Notes under the pieces: model-generated
What the model was told of the DNA's origin: nothing
The model's input: the letters and a program-made list of their open reading frames with translations, nothing else
Databases searched by the model: none
Translations under genes and position numbers: made by a program
In this document: positions 55,984-64,000 of the stretch, one piece after another
Layout of the letters: each line of letters starts with the position of its first letter
How positions within the stretch are numbered: the stretch's first letter is position 1
Source: Effrenium voratum
Lineage: Eukaryota > Sar > Dinophyceae > Suessiales > Symbiodiniaceae
Assembly: GCA_963377175.1 (NCBI GenBank)
Contig: CAUJNA010001446.1
Coordinates: 1,502,065 to 1,566,064, forward strand
Direction of reading: 5' to 3'
Length of the DNA: 64,000 bases

Positions 55984-58028
55984 CTTACAAAACTTGAAGC
56001 GGAAATCGCGTTCAGAAAAGGTTCAACCAAGGTCCAATCCAATTGTCACAAGCGCATTGGGTGCCAATATGTCACTTGAGCCCTGGTAACTTGCCTGCTG
56101 AGGCGACCCTCTCCATCCAAGCTGCCGGCCAACGCTTCCTGAGGAAGTCCTCAAAGTCGGTGGCGCCGACCTGCAAGGGAGCCAAATTGCTGTGGAGCTG
56201 CGAGTGGGATGTTCGCTGCCAGAAAGTCCTGAAGAACACGTTTGGCAACAGGTGCAACTACAGCAACATCCTGGAGTACAAGCCGGGGTGTGCGAAGATG
56301 ACATGCAGCACCCACCAGAAAGCGTGTGCGCTTCCGGCCGGTGGCGCCAGCAACTAGGCATTCGATTTGGCATTGAACAAATCCCTTCCCCCTGATGGTG
56401 TCCACGCCAAAAAAAACACTTGGGCCCAGCAAGATGTGTTGTTATTACGGTTCTTCTGGTTCTGGAGGACAGGTTTTGGAGATACCTCTTGTTCTTTGTA
56501 AGCTTGTTTGCTCCGGCTCGAAAGTCGTAATTTTGTAGTAGGACCGTAGTCAAGGAACGTACTGCCGGAGCTCGGCTCGAAAGTCGTTTTCTTTTTGTAG
56601 TAGACCGTGGAAACGTGCTACCGGAGCTCCGGCTCGAAAGTCGAAACTTTGTAGCGCAGCCGTAGTAAAGGAAACGTGTTCCCGGAGCTCCAGCTCGAAA
56701 GTCGTAACTTTGTCAAACGACCGTAGTCCAGGAACGTACTCCCGGAGCTCCGGCTCGAAAGTCGTAACTTTGTAGCACGAAGGTAGTAACGGAACGTGCT
56801 GCCAGAGCTCCTCGAAAGTCGTAACTTTGTAGTTCGGCGGTAGTTCTGGAAACGTACTCCCGGGTCCCCCCAATAGGGCTGGATTTGAGTGAAATTGGTT
56901 TGAAATAGTATTCCCAGATTTGGGACTCCCGAAACATGTTTTTTTCAAAAAAGATGGAGACCTTTATAACACGGGTGCCATTTTGTGCGGGGTTCTGTGT
57001 CAATCACACTTTAGTTGTTAGATGTCTTGTGATGTTATCCAAGGACTGAAAGTTAGCATTGCGGGGCCGCCGTGTGTCGGATATAGCCGAATGGGGAAAG
57101 GCGAAGAGGAAAATGATGCCAGCTATACAGCGCACCGATCCTATTACACCATGCTCAAAAACCAGAGCTTCGACATCGGCATCCTGGAGAATGTGCCAGA
57201 GTATCAGGAGGCGGTGGTCAAGGCCAACCTCCCGGGCTGGTCCGTCAAGAGCAAGGTCATTGACCCGAGGCTTTTTGGGCAGGGTGCCAGCCGACCGCGT
57301 CGGTACTTCCTGGTATGGAACCCCAAAACCGTGGAGTGGAACACGGAGATCAACATGGATGAGCTCTTGTCCTGCCTGCTGTGCCACCCATCCCTGACCG
57401 CTGAGTCCTACTTCTGGATGGACAAGCCGGCAAGCAAGCTGACCCTTTCTCAGGACTTCTCTTCAGCGTCCAACAGTCAGTACTAAATCCTCGGGTTCAG
57501 CTTCCAACATCAATACTGCATCGACAGTTGAAATTGTTTGAGAGTCCTATAGCCTTCACAACGCTCGTTTGACTTGATCGAACAGCGCTGCAGGAGCGGA
57601 ACATGCTGAACTACAAGGCGGCGCACCCCGACAAGAAGTTCTATGACCTGCAGCAGATCGTGGCCAACGGCCGTGGGCGATGCGAGGTGAAGGGGGGTTT
57701 CCTGCAGACACTCACTACCAACTCTGGGACAATATGGAACAAGGACTGTGGCCCCATCGGCCACCCTTTCATCCCTCCCAATTCCCAAGCCTGCCTCACT
57801 TGTCAGGAGCTCCAGCGCTGCATGGACCCCAAGGAAGCTCTCGCCTCACACTTGCTTCCGACAACAAAGCGGCAGGCCAAGTTGTGCCACTGCCCACAGC
57901 TGAACGTTGAAGGTGTGCCAGCCGGACAGATCACAAGGATGGCAGGCAACGCTATGAGTCTGCCATGCGTGGGATCCTTTGTTTGCTTGGCTTTCATGGC
58001 CATGAAAAAAAGGCCAAATGCCAATTGA
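55892..58028 (+). CDS. C5-cytosine DNA methyltransferase, split gene
   Basis: The family methylates carbon 5 of cytosine in DNA using S-adenosylmethionine. Its ordered motifs are spread over four exons. Motif I, STCFSGVGCAEMAL, at about 55937-55980, is the cofactor-binding FxGxG. Motif II, SCEWDVRCQKVL, at about 56199-56236, is followed by a Cys/His stretch (YKPGCAKMTCSTHQKAC). The exon 57044-57475 carries motif IV (AGPPCVGYSRMGKGE, with the catalytic Cys), motif VI (ILENVPEYQE) and motif VIII (GQGASRPRRYFLVW). The exon 57586-58028 contains a motif IX-like helix (CQELQRC), motif X (RMAGNAMSLPCVG) and the TGA stop. All catalytic residues appear intact. The 5' end and the motif I/II junction are unresolved. 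Dinoflagellates carry such genes both as host genes and inside retrotransposons; no reverse transcriptase or integrase was seen here. Confidence 0.85.
56341..57043 (+). other. 703 bp GT-AG intron in the methyltransferase gene
   Basis: The exon ending ACALPA at 56340 joins to LKVSIAGPPC from 57044 through a split GGA codon, with GTGGCGCC as donor and TATCCAAG as acceptor. The intron holds a 60 bp tandem array. A nearby alternative acceptor (TTGTTAG) would add a few residues. Confidence 0.72.
56506..56868. repeat. 60 bp tandem array inside the intron
   Basis: Six units of about 57-63 bp. Shared blocks are GGCTCGAAAGTCGTAACTTT, GTAG, CGACCGTAGT, GGAACGTACT and the palindrome GGAGCTCC at each junction. 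Units differ by substitutions and small gaps, so the array is not freshly amplified. Confidence 0.9.
57476..57585 (+). other. 110 bp GT-AG intron in the methyltransferase gene
   Basis: Removal joins SSASN to TLQERNMLNYKAAHPDKK through a split ACG codon, with donor GTCAGTAC and acceptor ATCGAACAG. Without removal the frame stops at 57484. Confidence 0.75.
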
Positions 58029-58287
58029 GTAACAGAAGTTATCACATGGCACAGCTGGATTTAATTCGGAACCGCTGCATTCAGCACTGAGGGCGGGTTC
58101 AATTCAAAATTCATTCATGTCTGCGCACCAGTGCGCCCACAATCGATCGAGAGGTGAGAAAACAGGACCCGAAACTCAGCTTCTCTGCTTGGAGGGATGG
58201 GCTTGACGCATAATTATGCTCGCTGACTGTCTCCCGCCACAAGTTCAGCTCAGTGGTTTGCTTTGGGTCCGGGAGGTGCGAGCCGAC

Positions 58288-60313
58288 ATGAGTAAGCGTC
58301 GTGCGGCTGGATCAACCAGCGCACAGAAAACCAAAGCCAGCAGGGTGGCCTTGGGGCCATGGGCACAGCGGATCTGCGACGCAGCAGAGCCAGGGGCTCA
58401 AAAGCTTTCAGTTTATTTTCAGAGGGAGCTTCACTGTTCTCTCGGACCCAGCATGACAGCAAAGACACCTGCTTCCTAAATCAAGAAGGAAAGCAGCATT
58501 GTTCAATCCCTTTCACTTTGAAAGGCCAGTTGGTCCTGAGTACAACAACCGTTGATCATTCGGGGAGGCCAAAAAAGGGACCCACCTTAATAGTGCGCTT
58601 ACCAGGGGTCAGCGTTACAAACGTTACAAAGAGATGTTGGGTTGACTTGGGCCTTTGTTTCTCAGGGCTTGCTTGAAGCCCAACCAAGGAACATCAAGAG
58701 GTTCTGCTTCAAACTTGCTCCATTCTCTTTCCGGGTTCCGTCCGGTCAATGGCGGGCCTGCTTGATCTCTTGGCGCTAGAGAACCTCATGAGTTCAACAC
58801 CCAGTGTTTATAAAGCAAACCCTACATATTCGCGGCTGCTCCGAATTTTCATGGCCCACCAGAAGGCGAAGCTGGTGTTTGATTCTGACAAGGTCCCCTT
58901 CATTTCTGGGTGCTTATGCAACCTGTGTTTTGAGATCAAATTCAGTCCTGCTGGAACCCTTTGTCAAACTGGCTTGGTGTGGCCACGGCTGATTGGAAGT
59001 GGCTTGGAGTTGAATGACTTGTTTTATTTGGCAGGAACCTTGGACCTGCTTCAGAATCACAACCCGAGACAAGAAGCAAACAACTCAATGTAAAAGGGCA
59101 GAGAAGGGTTACCAGGCTTCGCCCTAAGTTACAATATTTGATGACTGTTTCTTCTGCGGGTCAACCCTAAGATTGCTTCGGCGGACAAAATTGTCAAGAA
59201 ACAAGCTTTGGAAGGCTATGCTGGGATTGGTTAGCAACTTTGCCCGGAAACATCCTTCCTACCTAATATCAGGATATTTGCAGGAACAATCAGAGGACTG
59301 GCAAAATGTTTTGCGAGATTTTGCGAGAAAAGCGGGGAACTAGAAAGAGAAAGCGGGCTTGGTGGGCTCGTGTGTAACCTGATGTCCAGATTCTCGGTTT
59401 GGTTAGAAGCCTTCGACGTTCTTAGGGGTCTTCTCCAACATTCTGCAGAATCATTTTGCGGTTTTTGTTTCATGGCTTATCAGTGTTTGCAGGGAGTCTG
59501 TTTCTTGTAAGGTTCGGCGTGTTTGCTTTTCATCTTGGCTGGACCTACCTTTGCTTTGCGTGTTGGCGCTGTCCCTTCTCGTTTAGTTCCCATCGTTTGG
59601 GTTGCCCAGCATTCTTGCTTGAATCTTCCGATCACTGGAGCCCGAGATCAGTCTTTCTTGAACTGTTGTTTTAAACGGTGTTCTCAAAGGGCTCCCGCTG
59701 AAGACCGTCGCTTGCCAACCAAGGAGCTTTGATGCCCGTCATGATGCTCATCCGGCAAAGTACGTGGTGGAGAACCTAAGCGGCTCCATGTATGAGCCCT
59801 TGTTCACTTTCATGACGGCTGAATACCCACACAATCCTCCGCCCAGCGAATCCAAAATGCCAGCTTCTTGCTATGAAACAAGCTGAACCGTTACTTTCAA
59901 TAAGTTAGTTCTGATGCATGCGCACAGCATGACATGTCGTTTGCCCTCGCCTGTCTTAGGCACAGGGGGACACTACGCCATTTGAACTTAGTGTTCTTGC
60001 GTTTGCCGTTTCCCAGCCAGCTGACAGCTGGCCCATTCGGGATGAATGGATGGTGCACGCTCGAGACATCTACGCGAATGGATATGAAATTCATAGAGAG
60101 GCGGTGGAAATTAGAATGGTGGCTACACACCCTGTGCCCGGCGGCAATTTTGGGTATGGCTCAGTGATTCCGAACAAGGGGTTTGGCAGGGTGACCATGC
60201 TTCTCTTCGGCATCTTGTATACGTACCAAGAGCTTTGGGCAAAAATGAGCCAAGAGGAGCAAAACGATTTCCGCAGGCCTGGGGGCTTCAATTTGAAGGC
60301 AAATCCAAGTTGA
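58288..60313 (+). CDS. Unrecognised multi-exon gene
   Basis: Several plus-strand blocks look coding and are separated by frame changes. The start at the ATG at 58288 gives a basic N-terminus (MSKRRAAGSTSAQKTKASRV). At 58749-59093 is a block with LLDLLALENLMSSTPS and VPFISGCLCNLCFEIKF. From about 59280 to 59480 is a block opened after a TTTGCAG acceptor (GTIRGLAKCFARFCEKSG). At 59720-59885 is AKYVVENLSGSMYEPLFTF. From about 59953 to 60313, after a GTCTTAG acceptor, are FAVSQPADSWPIRDEW and PGGNFGYGSVIPNKGFGRV, ending in a stop. I recognise no family, and no catalytic motif is evident. Whether all blocks form one gene is not known. All lie on the same strand as the methyltransferase gene, about 260 bp after its stop. 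Confidence 0.45.
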
Positions 60314-60316
60314 TGT

Positions 60317-60535
60317 TTGAGTATTTTGGGTCGTCCTCTGACAATCCAGACCCAGGGAGTTCAGAAGGTGAGGGTTCCGTTGAAACCGTCGCCCCCTGCG
60401 AATGGACCTACGCTGCCTGCCAAAGACACTACACCTCAGGGTATAAGAGGGGGATTTGTCGGGGGGCTTCCAGGGGGTGAGGGTTCCATCGGAACCGTCG
60501 TCCTCTGGCGGTCAACAAGCCCCACCAGCAAAGGG
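60317..60535 (+). CDS. Possible proline/glycine-rich C-terminal exon
   Basis: A short frame with PLKPSPPANGPTLPAK and GIRGGFVGGLPGGEGS follows the previous block. Two copies of GGTGAGGGTTCC with palindromic cores lie in it (near 60367 and 60477). They resemble the cores of the array further right. It may be a terminal exon or merely the left end of that array's sequence. Confidence 0.3.
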
Positions 60536-60714
60536 TGACCCAAAATAGGTAACATGGTCCATCATTGTTGCAAAGATTTGCGGGGTTTGTTTGGAGGTGC
60601 GACGAGCCGGAACCCCCCCCAAGCAAAAAGAACATTGGCGCAATGGGAGGTTAGAATCCTTCGGGGGCACCCCAGGAACCAGTGCTTGTTGGCATGATTT
60701 CGAAGACAGGGAAG

Positions 60715-62420
60715 AAGACCATGTTTTTTCCTCGGGGCTACAGTTCGGCCAAAGGGAACATGTTTCAGGGGCACTGCAGCTGGAACTGCCAGCCACCCAG
60801 CCACCCGCCAGCCACCCAGCCAGCCCCCAGCCACCCAGCCACCCAGCCACCCAGCCACCCAGCCACCCACCCACCCCACCCACCCAGCCACCCAGCCACC
60901 CAGCCACCCAGCCACCCAGCCACCCAGCCACCCAGCCAGCCAGCCAGCCACCCACCCACCCACCCAGCCCACCCAGCCCACCCACCCACCACCCACCACC
61001 CAGCCACCACACAGCCAGCCACCCACCCAGCCACCAGCCACCCACGCCAACCAGCCACCCACGCCCAGCCACCCAGCCATTCAGCCACCCAGCCATTCAG
61101 CCACCCACCCACCCACCCACCCACCCACCCACCCACCCACCCACCCACCCACCCAGCCAGCCCACCAGCCACCCAGCCACCCAGCCACCCAGCCACCCAG
61201 GTGAGGGTTTCGCCGAAACCGTCGTTGAGTTTAAACTCAATTGTCTGACCCAAATCTGAAGGCAGCAGTTTTGTTAAGGGAGCCCTTTCCGGGGAACTGC
61301 AGCTGGAGTTTTTTTTCTTCGGGCTACAATTCGGCCAAAGGGAGCCTGTTTTAGGGGCACTGCAGCTGGAACTGCTGCGGGAATCTGGAGGCAGCAGTTT
61401 TGTTAAGGGAACTGTTTTCGGGGAACTGCAGCTGGAGATTGGTTTTTTCTCCCGGGCTACAGTTTGGCCAAAGGGAGCCTGTTTTAGGGGCACTGCTGCT
61501 GGAACTGCTGCGGGGTGAGGGTTTTGCCCAAACCGTCGTTGAGTCTAAATTCAATTGTTTGACCCAAATTTGAAGGCAGCTGTTTTGTTAAGGGAACTCA
61601 TTTCGGGGAACTGCAGCTGGAGTTTTTTTTCCCGGGCTACAGTTTGGCCAAAGGGAACCTGTTTCAGGGGCACTGCAGCTGGAACTGCTGCGGGGTGAGG
61701 GTTTCGCCCAAACCGCCGTTGAGTCTAAATTCAATTGTTTGACCCAAATCTGAAGGCAGCAGTTTTGTTCAGGGAGCCCTTTTCGCGGAACTGCAGCTGG
61801 AGATTGTTTTTTTTCTCCCGGGCTACAGTTTGGCCAAAGGGAGCCTGTTTTAGGGGCACTGCTGCTGGAACTGCTGCGGGGTGAGGGTTTCGGCGAAACC
61901 GTCGTTGAGCTTAAACTCAATTGTCTGACCCAAATCTGAAGGCAGCAGTTTTGTTAAGGGAGCCCTTTTCGGGGAACTGCAGCTGGAGTTTTTTTTTCTC
62001 CGGGCTACAGCCCGGCCAAAGGGAGCCTGTTTTAGGGGCACTGCAGCTGGAACTGCTGCGGGGTGGGCTTCGCCCAAACCATCGTTGAGGTTAGTCTCAA
62101 TTGTCTCACCCAAATCTGAAGGCAGCAGTTTTGTTAAGGGAGCTCTTTTCGGGGAACTGCAGCTGGAGTTTTTTTTCCCGGGGCTACAGTTTGGCCAAAG
62201 GGAACCTGTTTCAGGGGCACTGCAGCTGGTACTTCTGCGAGGATTCGCCCAATTTGTCGTTGAGAAAAATCTGACGCAAATCTGAAGACAGCACTTTTGT
62301 TAAGGGAACCTTTTCAGGGGAACTGCAGCTGGAACTGTTGCGGATCAACCCTTTGTTTTTTTCCCCCGAGGGTACTGTTTCGGCAAAAGGGAGCCTTTTT
62401 GTGGGACCGGGCCGCCACAT
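60715..62420. repeat. Complex tandem array with palindromic cores
   Basis: A unit of about 120 bp (GGCAGCAGTTTTGTTAAGGG, GGGGAACTGCAGCTGGAG, T-run, CGGGCTACAGTTTGGCCAAA, GGGAGCCTGTTT, GGGGCACTGCAGCTGGAACTG) is repeated. In most copies a spacer of about 66 bp is added, starting GTGAGGGTTTCGCCGAAACC and ending TGACCCAAATCTGA. The spacer starts near 61201, 61515, 61695, 61881 and 62063, giving periods of about 314, 180, 186 and 182 bp. The longest interval contains an extra unit without spacer. An isolated unit at 60720-60790 lies left of the embedded microsatellite. The open frames on the minus strand (SSSCSAPKTGSLWPNCSP) come from the repeats. Confidence 0.9.
60791..61200. repeat. (CCACCCAGCCA)n minisatellite
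   Basis: About 410 bp of CCACCCAG, CCAGCCAG and CCACCCAC steps with no other content. It interrupts the complex array between CTGGAACTGC and GTGAGGG. The frames across it are tryptophan/glycine or histidine/proline runs and are not genes. Confidence 0.95.
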
Positions 62421-63255
62421 CGCCCCAAAAAGGGTTCGTGTTTCAGTCATTTTCATGGAGCCCCTTCTTTGGTAACTCAAGCTTCCACTGCTGCGGGGGA
62501 CGTTTTGGGAAGGTAAAACTCAAAGCGAGCGTTTTGAAGCTCGCTTCACGCGCCTCTTTGTTTTCAATTGACCCTGAGAGGTGAGTAGAAGGCGAGGCTC
62601 ACAGAAGCCAAGAGCATCCTTTTTGTTCAGCTTTTTTCGCGATGAACGCTCGCGCTCAAAGAAAAATCTGTGACGATTCATTGACATAATATCCCTCAGA
62701 AACCTTTTGTTTGTTTAACAGGATTTGCCCTTGAACATTGGTTGTGGGGGCCAGCCAAGTCGATTTTGAAGGGCAACAGCTTTTCTCAGGGAACTAGGAA
62801 CACTTGCGAAGCAACGAGTAGCAGAGGCCACTCAGTGTTGAAGCATTTAAGAACTCAAGCTGGACGGTCGTTTGAGACAATTTCAGTTTGTTATGCGTGT
62901 GTCCCCCTTAGATGTTTAAGGGAAACAAAGGAAGCATTTTAGTTCCCTCATGGCACAGGGTTGGAAGAACTGTTCGCTTTTCTTAGGGTTATGTTCGTTG
63001 CTCTCGCTCCAGCCCCCCAAATGTTGATCATTACCGTCCACATTAAAACGCTAAGCAAATTTGTTAGTCATTTCCTACTACCCTTAAGGGCCCTTAGGGG
63101 TAGAATTATTACGGGGCGCTCCCGTACACTGAGCCCACCCGGGCTCGAGGTATCAGGTGATGGAGACGTAGGCCGCCTGCGCAAACAGAGAGCTGACAAA
63201 ACTTAAAGGCTAAAGCTAGGGAACCCCGCCTCCACCCTTTCCCAGCCCTTTCAGC
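62421..63255. other. Stretch with possible exons, unresolved
   Basis: A plus-strand frame at 62742-62942 follows a TTTAACAG acceptor-like site (62720) and reads LEHWLWGPAKSILKGNSFSQ before ending in LRCLRETKEAF. It could be an exon of the gene that runs off the right edge. No family is recognised, and nothing else is supported. Confidence 0.35.
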
Positions 63256-64000
63256 TTGAACACTAGCCTCAAGGCTTGGCCCCACCTTTTTTTCCTCAAG
63301 ACTGGATCTCCTAGAAACACCTCTCCCCCCACCAAACAACTGAGCGAAAATCGCGAAAGGATCTCAATAGCTGGCTTGCGCAGGTGGATCAGAACGGCCA
63401 GCACCGTCTTTGCAGTCTACGTTCACCAAGACCGGGAAGAACACTTTCTGTTTAGACGAGTGCAACTTTCCCAGCAACAAGCGCAGCGCCAACAGAAGAA
63501 CATGTTGCAGACAACGATGGTGTTTGATTCCCGGGCCAAGTCGCTGCAGGCGGTTGGGAGCTAAGATCTTAACACAGCATCTTTCAAAACGATTTGAACA
63601 ATAGTTGTTTGGCAGGCTGCAAATGGGGACACCTTGGACTACAAGGCTGCCTTTTTGAAAGCAATTGAGGAGTACAACATGTTTGGCAGCGCTGCCAGCA
63701 ACCTCAAGCTTCAAGTGGACCAAGCCTCTGCTTTGCGCATGTATGGTCTGAAGGTTACTTGGCTTGACAGTTTAGAACGCACGCACGGCTTAGACGTTTG
63801 ATCCTGGTTGTAGGTCGGATTGTCCGCGAAAGTGTGGGCTGCAGTGGAGCGCCATTTCCACATGTTCCGGGTCGAGCGGTCAGGCTCACGTTGTACTGTG
63901 TGCGGAAACGATTTGGTTGTTAGCTTCTCAGATTGGCACTTGTTGGAAAAACTTGGCTGCCCCCTGAAGCTTTTGGGCGAGAGCACCTACTGGATGAGCG
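63256..64000 (+). CDS. Unrecognised gene, partial at right edge
   Basis: Three blocks look coding. In the frame at 63350-63560 is FRRVQLSQQQAQRQQKNMLQ, a glutamine-rich, probably helical stretch. At 63616-63753, after a GGCAG acceptor, is a block starting AANGDTLDYKAAFLKAIEEY and ending MYGLK. From 63814 to the window end is a block with VWAAVERHFHMFRVERSGSR, CTVCG and LGCPLKLLGESTYWMS. Removing 63754-63813 keeps the frame. The CTVCG pair could be half of a zinc site, but no second pair is visible before the edge. I do not recognise the family. The gene continues beyond the window. Confidence 0.5.
63754..63813 (+). other. Possible 60 bp intron
   Basis: GTTACTTGG... to ...GGTTGTAG. Removal joins GLK to VGLSAKVWAAVE in frame. 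Read through, the same interval contains TGA and TAG in frame. Confidence 0.5.

Noticed and set aside
58028..60313. Reverse transcriptase or integrase downstream of the methyltransferase
   Set aside because: No YxDD block, no HHCC zinc finger and no DDE spacing were found in any plus-strand block, so a retrotransposon origin is not supported from this window.
60591..61259. Histidine/proline-rich and tryptophan/glycine-rich frames
   Set aside because: Direct translation of the CCACCCAGCCA minisatellite in several frames.
61351..62113. Minus-strand frames with repeated SSSCSAPKTGSLWPNCSP
   Set aside because: They follow the tandem array units and break wherever the period changes; no protein family is recognised.
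1..64000. tRNA, rRNA or spliced-leader genes
   Set aside because: No cloverleaf-compatible TTCGANTC context, rRNA core motif or CCGTAGCCATTTTGGCTCAA-like leader was seen by eye; a covariance-model search would be needed to exclude them.

Overview
The window looks like nuclear DNA of a dinoflagellate. Four things in the sequence suggest this. (1) Two ankyrin-repeat proteins have the DAGADKEKADN-type repeats that are abundant in dinoflagellate genomes. (2) A split C5-cytosine methyltransferase gene reads through its motifs only if GT-AG introns are removed. (3) A multi-exon gene carries the block order MDQ / ADNT..ES / VGHTH of the DUF7869-type family, which is very common in dinoflagellates. 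(4) A 2 kb tract is built from degenerate TTTAGGG, the telomere motif reported for dinoflagellates. No species can be named. No rRNA, tRNA, CRISPR array, bacterial operon or spliced-leader sequence was recognised.

Layout. From 1 to 7.5 kb there is repeat-rich DNA without a convincing gene. From 7.6 to 10.1 kb and from 13.6 to 16.5 kb lie two copies of a segmental duplication, each with an ankyrin gene on the minus strand. The first copy is broken at its 3' end. The second carries a recent higher-order expansion of three ankyrin repeats per unit. Between them, at 10.7-12.9 kb, is a large element whose ends are inverted copies of each other and whose interior is telomere-like sequence. From 16.5 to about 49.6 kb I see no supportable gene. 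This stretch is packed with short elements that have terminal inverted repeats (at least eight families), several flanked by a duplicated TA. It also holds a 0.5 kb foldback element and an AT-rich island at 27.6-28.6 kb. From about 50.1 kb to the end the character changes: the short elements disappear and plus-strand exons follow one another. These are a DUF7869-type gene (50.2-54.3 kb), exons of uncertain membership (54.4-56.0 kb), a C5-cytosine methyltransferase (55.9-58.0 kb) with a 60 bp tandem array in one intron, an unrecognised gene (58.3-60.5 kb), a 1.7 kb tandem array with palindromic cores (60.7-62.4 kb) and an unrecognised gene running off the right edge.

How it fits together. The genes in the right block all point the same way, as expected for dinoflagellate unidirectional gene blocks. 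The ankyrin genes on the left point the opposite way, so the 34 kb between them is a divergent, gene-poor interval that has accumulated non-autonomous transposons. No transposase that could move these short elements was recognised in the window. Splice sites were inferred by restoring protein motifs and are not supported by transcript data. Coordinates of repeat ends were read by eye and may be off by a few bases.
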